Source: Melioribacter roseus (GTDB lineage Bacteria > Bacteroidota > Ignavibacteria > Ignavibacteriales > Melioribacteraceae). From it: a stretch of DNA of 64,000 bases. The notes beneath the pieces were generated by a model. That model was not told the DNA's origin, did not search any database, and worked only from the letters and a program-made list of their open reading frames with translations. This document shows, in pieces, positions 25,660-33,825 of the stretch (its first letter is position 1; each line of letters opens with the position of its first letter). Both the position numbers and the translations under genes were made by a program. Location: the NCBI GenBank assembly GCA_020724265.1, contig DYHH01000005.1, forward strand, positions 1-64,000, read 5' to 3'.

Positions 25660-27210
25660 AAATTAGTAAAAAATTCTGCCGGTAGATTAGTACCCGAAAA
25701 AGTTAATAACCAAAAACAAATTCCATTTAAAGGTATCGGGAAATTCAAACCAAAAGGAAATAAAGCAAAACCTCCTATTAAAACCTGTGCCGATTATCCC
25801 GCCGATGGAAATAAAGTTGTAAAAAATTTGAAAGAAGCATTGAAGAAAGCTGGGCTAAAGGATGGGATGACAATATCCACTCATCATCATTTACGAAACG
25901 GTGATGTATTAACAAATTATCTTTTTGATGTAATAAAAGAAATGGGAGTTAAAAACATAAGATGGTTTCCAACTGCTTCATTTCCTTGTCACCAACACTT
26001 AATTAAATATTTGGATGACGGAACAATTCATCATATTGAAGGAAGTATGAACGGTCCGCTTGGAAGATATACCTCGGAAGGTAAAATGAAAGGTGTCGGT
26101 GTTCTCCGTTCGCACGGCGGAAGATATCAATCTATTCAAGACGGGGAAGTGCATATTGATATTGCTGTTATAGCAGCTCCGACTGCCGATATGTTCGGGA
26201 ACGCAACCGGTGATAGAGGTAAATCTGCTTGCGGTTTATTAGGATTTGCTTTAGCCGATTCAGAATATGCCGATAAAGTAATTGCTGTTACAGATAACTT
26301 AATTGAATTCCCATGCTATCCTTGGCAGATTCAAGGAAATTATGTTGACTATGTTGTTGAGATTGATTCGCTTGGTGACCCGGCAAAAATTGTAAGCGGC
26401 ACAACTGAAGTAACTAAAAGTCCTGATAGATTATTAATTGCTGAATACGTTGCTCAATTTTTAGAAGATTCCGGAATAATGAAAAACGGATTTTCATTTC
26501 AAGCCGGAGCGGGCGGAACAAATTTAGCATTTGCTGTTTACCTAAAAGAGAAAATGAAAAAGAATGGAGTGAAAGCTCGATTCATACGCGGTGGAAGTAC
26601 GAAATATTTAGTCGAAATGTTAGAGGAAGGATTAACTGATTACATTCTTGACGGACAAACCTTTGATTTGGAAGGCGTGAGATCGATGAGAGAAAATCCT
26701 AAACATGTTAACACATCTCCCTTCACAAGCTATAACTATCACGGTAAAGGAAATTTTGCTTCGATGGTTGATGCTGTTGTTCTTGGTGCAACCGAAGTGG
26801 ATTTAAACTTTAACGCAAATGTTGTTACGCATTCGGATGGGTATTTACTGCACGGAATCGGAGGATGGCAGAATTGTCTTTTTTCTAAATGCACAATTTT
26901 AGCAATTCCCTCTTTTAGAGATAGAATCCCGGTTATTGTTGATGAAGTTACAACACTCGTTGGTCCAGGAGATTTGATTGACGTAATCGTAACCGAAAGA
27001 GGAATTGCAATAAATCCTAAACGAAAAGATTTATTAAAAGCAGTTAAAGGTTCATCTCTACCAATTAAATCGATAAAAGAATTATATGATGAAGTAATTG
27101 AACTTTGCGGAATTCCAAAAAAACCGAAAGTAAACAAAAACAAAGTTGTTGCCGTAGTTAAATGGGTAGACGGAACTCTCCTCGATTCTGTTTTTCAAGT
27201 TGACAAATAG
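25657..27210 (+). CDS. citF: Citrate lyase alpha subunit
   Basis: A 517-residue CitF: citrate:acetyl-ACP transferase. GMTISTHHHLRNGD, VLRSHGGRYQSIQDGEVHIDIAVIAA (up to the NATGD), FQAGAGGTNLAFA, RGGSTKYLVEMLEEGLTDYILDGQTFD and GGWQNCLFSKCTILAIPSF are family motifs. With CitDE it should form the complex that splits citrate to acetate and oxaloacetate. It is the last gene of the cluster and is followed by a strong terminator. Confidence 0.9.
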   Translation: MKLVKNSAGRLVPEKVNNQKQIPFKGIGKFKPKGNKAKPPIKTCADYPADGNKVVKNLKEALKKAGLKDGMTISTHHHLRNGDVLTNYLFDVIKEMGVKNIRWFPTASFPCHQHLIKYLDDGTIHHIEGSMNGPLGRYTSEGKMKGVGVLRSHGGRYQSIQDGEVHIDIAVIAAPTADMFGNATGDRGKSACGLLGFALADSEYADKVIAVTDNLIEFPCYPWQIQGNYVDYVVEIDSLGDPAKIVSGTTEVTKSPDRLLIAEYVAQFLEDSGIMKNGFSFQAGAGGTNLAFAVYLKEKMKKNGVKARFIRGGSTKYLVEMLEEGLTDYILDGQTFDLEGVRSMRENPKHVNTSPFTSYNYHGKGNFASMVDAVVLGATEVDLNFNANVVTHSDGYLLHGIGGWQNCLFSKCTILAIPSFRDRIPVIVDEVTTLVGPGDLIDVIVTERGIAINPKRKDLLKAVKGSSLPIKSIKELYDEVIELCGIPKKPKVNKNKVVAVVKWVDGTLLDSVFQVDK

Positions 27211-27243
27211 AGATTCCATCTTTTAGAAAGATGGAATCTTTCC
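27211..27243 (+). terminator. Intrinsic terminator of the citrate operon
   Basis: AGATTCCATCTTT and AAAGATGGAATCT pair perfectly over 13 bases around a short TAG loop, followed by TTCCTTCTC. It begins directly after the citF stop codon. Confidence 0.85.
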
Positions 27244-27298
27244 TTCTCAAAGTTATTCTATATAGGAATTAATTTTTGCAGTAAATTCTGCAAAATAA

Positions 27299-27340
27299 AA
27301 AGTCCCTTGCACATATAACTAAGCTAAATACAAGGGACTT
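27299..27340 (-). terminator. Intrinsic terminator of the porin-like gene
   Basis: AAGTCCCTTG and CAAGGGACTT form a 10-bp stem with a 22-base loop. Read on the minus strand, a TTTTTATTTTG run follows. It sits 26 bases downstream of the stop codon of the minus-strand gene at 27367. Confidence 0.75.
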
Positions 27341-27366
27341 GAGGATTCATGAAGAAAGGAAGAATT

Positions 27367-27909
27367 TTATAATGAGAAATGAATACTGGCACTTACATAA
27401 GGGAAATAACCGGCTCTTAACTGGATTGCCGTAGATTTTCCTAACCAATAATTAAACCCGACTTGACCGCTGTAAAAGAATCCCCCGGCAGTTGCAGAAG
27501 GTTCGGCTAGATTTGTATTTCCATCCCATGACCAAGAAGCTGAAGCAACATTATATCCTAAAGCTACACCAGCAAATGGATCAAACGTAGCTCCCGGAGA
27601 AAAATGATAATTTGTCTGTGCAGCAACAATTATATTTGTAAAGGACCATTCTCCCTTTGCAGTAAAGAAATTCATTTCTTCGGAAGTACTTGCGTAAGCA
27701 GCAAAGATACCACCTTGCAGATTATCACTTAGTTTAAGAAAATTTATTTCTAAGGTAATTGGAATAGCACCGCTACCGTCTAAGCCACCGCCGCCGAAAC
27801 CGGCACCGACACCTACTGTTGTTTTACCGGCATCGAATTGTGCTAATGAAGTACCGGTAAACAACACTAATAATGAAGCAAGTACTCCGATTGAAAATAA
27901 TCTTTTCAT
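27367..27909 (-). CDS. Small outer-membrane beta-barrel protein
   Basis: A 180-residue protein with a signal peptide (ending TSLAQ) and then Gly-rich turns and alternating beta strands (KTTVGVGAGFGGGG, IVAAQTNYHFSPGATFDPFAGVALGYN) of an OmpA/OmpW-sized eight-strand barrel, finishing with ASIHFSL and a terminal hydrophobic residue. Function unknown. It has its own Shine-Dalgarno (AGGAGAAAC) and terminator, and is preceded by a lipoprotein gene on the same strand. Confidence 0.75.
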   Translation of the reverse strand: MKRLFSIGVLASLLVLFTGTSLAQFDAGKTTVGVGAGFGGGGLDGSGAIPITLEINFLKLSDNLQGGIFAAYASTSEEMNFFTAKGEWSFTNIIVAAQTNYHFSPGATFDPFAGVALGYNVASASWSWDGNTNLAEPSATAGGFFYSGQVGFNYWLGKSTAIQLRAGYFPYVSASIHFSL

Positions 27910-27978
27910 TTGTTTCTCCTTTGTTTATGGAATTGAAATTTATTTATTACAACATTTTTCCGATAATCTAATTTTATT

Positions 27979-28758
27979 TTAGTTGATTGTAAGATTAACG
28001 CTTTTAACTACTTCAGAAATTATATAGTAGTTATTGCCCCCTGCCGCAACTTCAGCATATCTATATTTAACAACTTGAAGCATAGCTTGACCACTGAAAC
28101 CGCTAATTTCACCTGAAGGAATTGTGAAACTTCCATTATCGGCTAAGTCTTCAGCAGTGTAATATTGATTGGAGTTGTTTAATGGAACAAGTAATAAAAG
28201 TACTCTATTATTACTTGATGTATTATTCCAACTGACATTTATTCCATTAGCTTTATTTACGGTTGTATTATTTGCCGGACTTGAAAGAGAAAAACTGCGC
28301 GGACTCGGAACACTTCCGTTTAGTGCAGGTATACCGTTACCGCCGCTTACTTGCCAACTATGGTTTGACCCGTCAAAATTTACACCTGTCAACATTTGAG
28401 TAGGATTACTTGGCGAAGGAGTAATGTAAAATGTTTGACCACCTTGAGTTGTTTTACCCAATGTATTACCATTAACAACAACATTACCGGCATCTACTCC
28501 ATTTCCAAATTGAGCAAATCCAAGTGATATAGCTGCCGCCGGGAATCCGGGAATTGTTTCCATTTCATAACTAATAGTTGCCATTACACCGTTATGATTT
28601 CCTCCAAGTGCAGGAATTGGTTGTCCGCTTGGGTTTGTGCTGCCGCCGCCCCCTCCGTCACCATTCGGATCAACGGGATTACTGTCATCCTTATTGCACG
28701 ATGTTAAAAACATCGCTGATAATACGATTAGAAAAAATGTGATGCGAAATAACTTCAT
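27979..28758 (-). CDS. Hypothetical lipoprotein with Gly-rich linker
   Basis: A 259-residue lipoprotein (lipobox FLTSC, Cys at about 21), followed by a flexible segment with NPVDPNGDGGGGGSTNPSG (residues 27-46). The rest is beta-rich; AISLGFAQFGNGVDAGNV and SLSSPANNTTVNKANGINVSW look like an Ig-like/Fn3 sandwich. No family is recognised. It is likely to be surface or periplasm exposed. Confidence 0.7.
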   Translation of the reverse strand: MKLFRITFFLIVLSAMFLTSCNKDDSNPVDPNGDGGGGGSTNPSGQPIPALGGNHNGVMATISYEMETIPGFPAAAISLGFAQFGNGVDAGNVVVNGNTLGKTTQGGQTFYITPSPSNPTQMLTGVNFDGSNHSWQVSGGNGIPALNGSVPSPRSFSLSSPANNTTVNKANGINVSWNNTSSNNRVLLLLVPLNNSNQYYTAEDLADNGSFTIPSGEISGFSGQAMLQVVKYRYAEVAAGGNNYYIISEVVKSVNLTIN

Positions 28759-28788
28759 GATTGTACCCTCATTGTTTGTTGATTATAA

Positions 28789-29994
28789 TTATTTGATTAA
28801 GGTTAATTTCTTTGTTTGAATAAAACTATTTGCTTCTAATCTGTAAAAATAAATTCCGCTTGATAGGTTTTGTGTAGACTGTGATGCATCAAAACTTACG
28901 GTGTAACTTCCGGCATTTAATTCCTCATTAACAACAGAAGCAACTTCTTTTCCCAGCAAGTCGTAAACTTTTAATGATACAAATCCACTTTCGGGAATAG
29001 AAAACTTAATTGTTGTAGATGGATTAAAAGGGTTGGGATAATTTTGTGACAGCTCATAATTGTTTGCTAACTCTTCGGTTTGCTCAACCGATGTAGTAAT
29101 ACCGAGTTCTGAGGCAGCAATTTTATAAATACCGGGCCCGTCAAGACCAATTATTATAAATTCACCGTCAAACAACATTGATAAAACCCGGTCAATTTTT
29201 GTAATACCTTCATTATAATCAGTAAATGACTCACCGCCATCAGTGCTGTAAGCAAAACCTGATTTACCCTGGAAAATATTACTACCGTTAACTATCAAAG
29301 ATGCGGTCAGGTAAGGATCTTTTTCTTCCCATGTTTCACCATGATTCTTACTTAACCATAATTTACCGGCACCAGCCCAAAGTCCATCCTGATTTTCCGC
29401 ATAAGTATAAATTCCGGACCCATCTCTATCATATCCGGTTTGATTCCAAGTCTGTCCGTCATCATCGGAATAATAACCGCTTATATAAATTCTTCCCGAA
29501 TTTGCTTTATATATAGACCGAGTGTATTGAAAAGGAAAATCCGTAACTTCAGTCCAAGTTTCTCCTCTATCCGTACTCTTAAAAAATTTCTGAAAATTGG
29601 AATAGGCAAGCATCAGGTTCTGGTTAATAACCCTTATTTCGGATACCTGTGAAACTGAAACATTTGTATTATTCCATGTTTCACCGTTATCGTCGGAATA
29701 GTGAAGCGTAACACCGCTAAAAGAAAAAATTGAACCGGCAAACAATCTTGTACCATCCGATTCCAAAGCTGATATTCCCATTGTACCGGTTGACAAACTA
29801 ATCCAAGTTTCACCTTTATCTTCACTCTTTAACAGCGATCCATTTGTTGCTGCATAGTAGTTCCCTTGATGGATGATCAAATCATATATAATGGAATTGT
29901 TAATGTTGGTGCCATAAACTTTTTTCCATTCAGCCGAGATTTGGAGTGAAGTAATAGAGATTAGAATAATTACTAGTAAAGTTATTTTCTTCAT
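28789..29994 (-). CDS. BNR/sialidase-like propeller protein with T9SS sorting domain
   Basis: A 401-residue secreted protein: signal peptide (ending SLQISA), then repeated BNR/Asp-box motifs of the kind SEDKGETWISL, SDDNGETWNNT, STDRGETWTEV, SDDDGQTWNQT and SKNHGETWEEK (residues 60-230) that mark propeller blades, and a C-terminal T9SS domain (SQNYPNPFNPSTTIKFSIP, ending KKLTLIK). It resembles YCF48/photosystem-assembly-like or sialidase-fold proteins; no catalytic residues are evident, so a binding role is likely. Confidence 0.8.
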   Translation of the reverse strand: MKKITLLVIILISITSLQISAEWKKVYGTNINNSIIYDLIIHQGNYYAATNGSLLKSEDKGETWISLSTGTMGISALESDGTRLFAGSIFSFSGVTLHYSDDNGETWNNTNVSVSQVSEIRVINQNLMLAYSNFQKFFKSTDRGETWTEVTDFPFQYTRSIYKANSGRIYISGYYSDDDGQTWNQTGYDRDGSGIYTYAENQDGLWAGAGKLWLSKNHGETWEEKDPYLTASLIVNGSNIFQGKSGFAYSTDGGESFTDYNEGITKIDRVLSMLFDGEFIIIGLDGPGIYKIAASELGITTSVEQTEELANNYELSQNYPNPFNPSTTIKFSIPESGFVSLKVYDLLGKEVASVVNEELNAGSYTVSFDASQSTQNLSSGIYFYRLEANSFIQTKKLTLIK

Positions 29995-30220
29995 TTTTTT
30001 CCTCTTTTATGTTGATAAAACAATTTTGCTTGTCGACTTGCAAAAACTATTTCATACCTAACATCCATTATTATGCCGATAGGAAAATCCGTTAAATTAT
30101 GGACATATCCTCCTTTTTGTTGCATTGAAGCAACAGTCTCATTTTATTGAAGTCGCAAATAACCAACTTGTAAATTTTGAATGCATTTTTTGTATTTTAG
30201 CACAAATAATGGAGTGCATT

Positions 30221-30538
30221 ATGGAAAAATTAGTTGAACGATTGAAGAGTACAACATCGTTCTCTTTAATTATGGCTTGCCTTTCAATTACATGGTTGAT
30301 CATCGACTACTTTGTAATGGGGTCAATTATTGAGAAAGGATTAACAAAATTCAGTCTTGAATGGATTTTAATGATTGCAAGCGGAATTGTATATACAGTT
30401 TTTACTATCTCCGTCTTTATAATGATTTACTATTCAATGAGGGTTACAGGAAAACTTAAAAGTACATTTTACTCTTCCAAACCTGAAGCAGTTCAATCAA
30501 AAAGTGTTGATGATGAGAAGGACAAATCCAAAGTATGA
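30221..30538 (+). CDS. Small two-helix membrane protein
   Basis: Start chosen at 30221 (105 residues, MEKLVERLKS) behind GGAGTGCATT; an upstream ORF start at 30125 has no ribosome site. Two transmembrane helices are visible (FSLIMACLSITWLIIDYFVM and IASGIVYTVFTISVFIMIYY) with a charged C-terminal tail (DDEKDKSKV). No family is recognised. Its stop codon overlaps the patatin-like start (ATGA), so the two are co-translated and may act together at the membrane. Confidence 0.7.
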   Translation: MEKLVERLKSTTSFSLIMACLSITWLIIDYFVMGSIIEKGLTKFSLEWILMIASGIVYTVFTISVFIMIYYSMRVTGKLKSTFYSSKPEAVQSKSVDDEKDKSKV

Positions 30539-31365
30539 AGAAAATTGGTTTAGCTTTAGGAGCCGGCGGAGCACGAGGAATTGCTCATTTAGCCATTCTT
30601 GAAGCTCTCGATGAATTAAATATTAGACCATGCGTAATTTCCGGGACAAGTATCGGGGCAATTGTTGGTTTGTTTTATTCGGCTGGCTTTTCAACCTCAG
30701 AAATGAAGAAAATCCTAAATCAAATCATCTATGGTACACGGAGCAAGTTTTGGGAAATCCATAAAAAATCCGATTTTGTGAAATATTTTGATTTGTTAGA
30801 CCCAACAATAAAAACAGGTGGTTTATTACGAGGCGACAAGTTAGCGAGTTTTTTATCTACAAAGGTTAAAGTAAGTAATTTCAATGAGTTAGAAATTCCT
30901 TTTAAAGTATTAGCTACTGATTATTACGAAAAAGCGCAGGTTATTATTGATAGAGGTGAGTTATTATCGGCAGTAAGGGCAAGTTATGCACTTCCGTTTT
31001 TATTTGCTCCCATTGAAAGAGAAAGGAAATTATTAATTGACGGCGGCATGGTAAATCCACTTCCCTTTGACGTGATCCGAAATGATTGTGACATAACAGT
31101 TGCAGTAGATGTTTCTGCAACTAATGAATTCCCGGGCACTCCGGAAATTCCCCCTTCTTATGAAGTTCTCTTTTCATCCTTTCAAATAATGCAGTCTGCT
31201 ATTGTAAACGAAAAACTAAAAACAAACAGACCCGATATTCTTATAAAGACGAATATAAAAGGTGTTAGAGTTCATGAATTTATGAAAGCCGAAGAGATAT
31301 TAAAAAATTCGGAAGTCTATAAAACAGAATTAAAAAAGAAACTGAAAAAATTACTTAGCATCTAA
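30535..31365 (+). CDS. Patatin-like phospholipase (RssA/YlbK type)
   Basis: A 276-residue serine lipase-like hydrolase. The oxyanion-hole segment GAGGARGIAHL (residues 9-19), the nucleophile elbow GTSIG (Ser about 39) and the catalytic Asp in LIDGGMVNPLPFDV are all present, so the Ser-Asp dyad is complete. There is no signal peptide, so it is a cytoplasmic or membrane-associated acyl hydrolase. The substrate is unknown. It is translationally coupled to the small membrane protein upstream and converges on the gene at 31351 with a 15-base overlap. Confidence 0.85.
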   Translation: MKKIGLALGAGGARGIAHLAILEALDELNIRPCVISGTSIGAIVGLFYSAGFSTSEMKKILNQIIYGTRSKFWEIHKKSDFVKYFDLLDPTIKTGGLLRGDKLASFLSTKVKVSNFNELEIPFKVLATDYYEKAQVIIDRGELLSAVRASYALPFLFAPIERERKLLIDGGMVNPLPFDVIRNDCDITVAVDVSATNEFPGTPEIPPSYEVLFSSFQIMQSAIVNEKLKTNRPDILIKTNIKGVRVHEFMKAEEILKNSEVYKTELKKKLKKLLSI

Positions 31366-32859
31366 ATATTTTTTGTATTTTGAAAGCCCGTTATCAGTTG
31401 CAATCCACAGATTCCCGAATGAATCCTCAGCAACGGAACTAACTTTTAAACTTGCAATCCCTGAATTAAGAGGACGGTAAGCTGTGGACGTATGCAGATC
31501 AAAAAATTTAAATAATCCGTTTGCAGAAGAAACCCATATTAAACCATCTTTCCCGATGTACAAATCATTAATACTGTTTGTATTTCCCGAAATCAGAACT
31601 GAAGTCCAATTAGTACCGTCAAATACTCCGATACCTCCGGTTAGAATTTTTAAAACACCATTCTGCTTAACCGATTGAGGAGTAAAACAAGCCCACAAAT
31701 CACCATTTTCAGCAACACCCATTCCGCTAATTTGTGTATTAGGAATATCATAACTTTTTTCAAATGGGTGCTGAATTTCTGAATGTGGTTTAAAGAATTC
31801 GAATTTATTTCCATCAAATCGAGTTACAAACGAATCAATAGCAACCCAAACATCGTTTGCTGCTATAGGTTTAACGACATTGACCGATTTACGAGGTAAA
31901 TTTGTATTGGAATAGTTGTAAAGCGTAAACGGAAGTGAGCCATCTAACTTTAATAATCCGGATGGAGTTCCAATCCAGATTGACCCGGAATTATCCTGAC
32001 CAATTGTGCTTATAGTATTGTTAGCCAGATTCGAATTACTCATTGTATAAACTGTCATTAAGTTAGGGTCTTGCAATTTAACCAAACCACCTTGTGTGCC
32101 TATCCATTTGTTATTATCTCTATCAACAAAAATTTTCACTATGTCGTTATTCGGTAGAGATGAGTTTGCCGTAGTTATAAGTTCCCAACTTTTACCCTTG
32201 TGTTTCACTATTCCTTTATCAACGGTACCGATCCATACTACGTCATTTTCATCAACAGCTACCGTTGTTATAATATTGGTTGGCAACGGTGCGGTTAGCT
32301 TGTGATAGTCTACCCATACTGAAGTATCTTTTAGTGCAATATTAATGTTGGAAGTCTGACTGCTCCTAACCGACACAACTGCTTCATTCGCTCTATGTTC
32401 CGGAAGAATATATCTGACTTTATATCTTCCTGGTAATAAACCGCTTACAATTGCCGGCGTAACTATATTAAGTGAAGAATCATTCAAATAAACTTCCGCT
32501 CCTTGCGGTGATGAGTTAAAACTAATTCTTCCATACATACTTTGATTGAGTAAATAGTTTATTTCTACTACCGGCGGATTTTCTTCGCTTGCTTCTACAA
32601 CAATTGATGTATCTTTCCACAAATCTCTTTTAAGTTTAATCTCGTGTAGCGTTGTCTCAATAAACGGTACATTATCTGGAGTATATCTGCCTGTAAACCT
32701 TCCATTAAGATAAATTTTAAATCCCTGTGGATTTGAGTTAACAGAGATTGCTCCTTGAGGAGGTTCAGGTTCGGAAGGAGATCTTGTAATTTCTTGATCG
32801 CAAGAATAAAAAAGAATTACAATTAAAAACGTAATTAAGTATTTAGAAATTTTTCTCAT
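31351..32859 (-). CDS. PEGA-domain lipoprotein with two-component-type beta-propeller
   Basis: A 502-residue lipoprotein (lipobox FYSC, Cys at about 20). Residues 37-185 hold two PEGA domains (AISVNSNPQGFKIYLNGRFT, RISFNSSPQGAEVYLNDS). From about 190 on are ligand-binding-sensor propeller repeats such as DENDVVWIGTVDKGIVKH, DRDNNKWIGTQGGLVKL and NSGSIWIGTPSGLLKL. No histidine kinase domain follows, so it is a surface-bound sensor-like or structural protein. It precedes the DUF4249/TonB receptor genes with 3-base spacing and may belong to that operon. Confidence 0.8.
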   Translation of the reverse strand: MRKISKYLITFLIVILFYSCDQEITRSPSEPEPPQGAISVNSNPQGFKIYLNGRFTGRYTPDNVPFIETTLHEIKLKRDLWKDTSIVVEASEENPPVVEINYLLNQSMYGRISFNSSPQGAEVYLNDSSLNIVTPAIVSGLLPGRYKVRYILPEHRANEAVVSVRSSQTSNINIALKDTSVWVDYHKLTAPLPTNIITTVAVDENDVVWIGTVDKGIVKHKGKSWELITTANSSLPNNDIVKIFVDRDNNKWIGTQGGLVKLQDPNLMTVYTMSNSNLANNTISTIGQDNSGSIWIGTPSGLLKLDGSLPFTLYNYSNTNLPRKSVNVVKPIAANDVWVAIDSFVTRFDGNKFEFFKPHSEIQHPFEKSYDIPNTQISGMGVAENGDLWACFTPQSVKQNGVLKILTGGIGVFDGTNWTSVLISGNTNSINDLYIGKDGLIWVSSANGLFKFFDLHTSTAYRPLNSGIASLKVSSVAEDSFGNLWIATDNGLSKYKKYLDAK

Positions 32860-32862
32860 AAA

Positions 32863-33825
32863 CTAATTCTCATAAAAAACTTTGTAGCCGAAAGATTCAA
32901 TGTACTCGGGCTGAACAGTAATTTTTCTTGAATTCATTTGAAGACTGCCGAAAAGTCCGAAACCTCCATCTACGTTTGAATAATCAGACTCGTTAACCCG
33001 AACAGTATATTTATTATCTTCCTGTAAAGATGAATAATACCTTGAAAGATTTTCGTCAATGGAAAGTACTTCTACAACGGCTTTATTCGATACAGTTATA
33101 GTTGCTTTGTTATCGATTCCGGATGAAATGGATTGCATCACATTATTGATTGCACTTACCGAATAAGCTATTGCATGTGATTTTGAGGGAACCGGGTAAA
33201 TAGGAATAAGTTCACCTTCATGCGATATTAATTTTACAGGAAGTATCAACCACTTCTGTTCAACATTTCCACCCATATTTAAAAAGTATTTCACCTTTAT
33301 TCTCCCAACGAAAAAATTATTATTTGAATCTGAATCCCAGACAATATTAACTGTCGATGTATTTACCGGTGGTATTGTATTAGAAGTTTCTTTTGTATCA
33401 AAAACAAATCGAGCTGGTGTATAACATGATGCTTTTAATCTCTTTCCGTTTTTCAATGTAGCTTCAATCTCAAGCAGTTCATTTGTAGCGGACGGTTTAA
33501 AATTGTCGAGGTAATAAAAGTGAAAAATTGAATCGGGATTGTTGAAATTATAAACCAAAGAATCCTTAAATACATAAACCGTATCCTGATACCATAATCT
33601 TATATCGGCACCGAAATAAGCCGGATTTTCTTGATGAACCGAAGGATCATATCCTTCGACATCATAACTGCTGTAAATTGATGCAATCTGAAGTGAAGTA
33701 TCGCCCCGAACAATACAAGTAAGTGCAAACTTTTCTTCAAATTCTCCTTTCGGACTAAAATTTTCTTCGCAACCGATAAGAATAAACACAAACAAAATAA
33801 TTATAATAGAATAAATCTTTTTCAT
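32863..33825 (-). CDS. DUF4249 lipoprotein, partner of a TonB-dependent receptor (copy 1)
   Basis: A 320-residue lipoprotein (lipobox LIGC, Cys at about 19, then EENFSPKGEFEEKF). It matches the DUF4249 pattern: YFGADIRLWYQD, a KLISHEGE-type centre and the C-terminal NVDGGFGLFGSLQMN. DUF4249 genes typically sit beside TonB-dependent receptors, and the encoded proteins probably act as their surface partner. Its start overlaps the receptor stop codon at 33822-33825. A paralogue with the same N-terminal motif lies at 36183. Confidence 0.8.
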   Translation of the reverse strand: MKKIYSIIIILFVFILIGCEENFSPKGEFEEKFALTCIVRGDTSLQIASIYSSYDVEGYDPSVHQENPAYFGADIRLWYQDTVYVFKDSLVYNFNNPDSIFHFYYLDNFKPSATNELLEIEATLKNGKRLKASCYTPARFVFDTKETSNTIPPVNTSTVNIVWDSDSNNNFFVGRIKVKYFLNMGGNVEQKWLILPVKLISHEGELIPIYPVPSKSHAIAYSVSAINNVMQSISSGIDNKATITVSNKAVVEVLSIDENLSRYYSSLQEDNKYTVRVNESDYSNVDGGFGLFGSLQMNSRKITVQPEYIESFGYKVFYEN

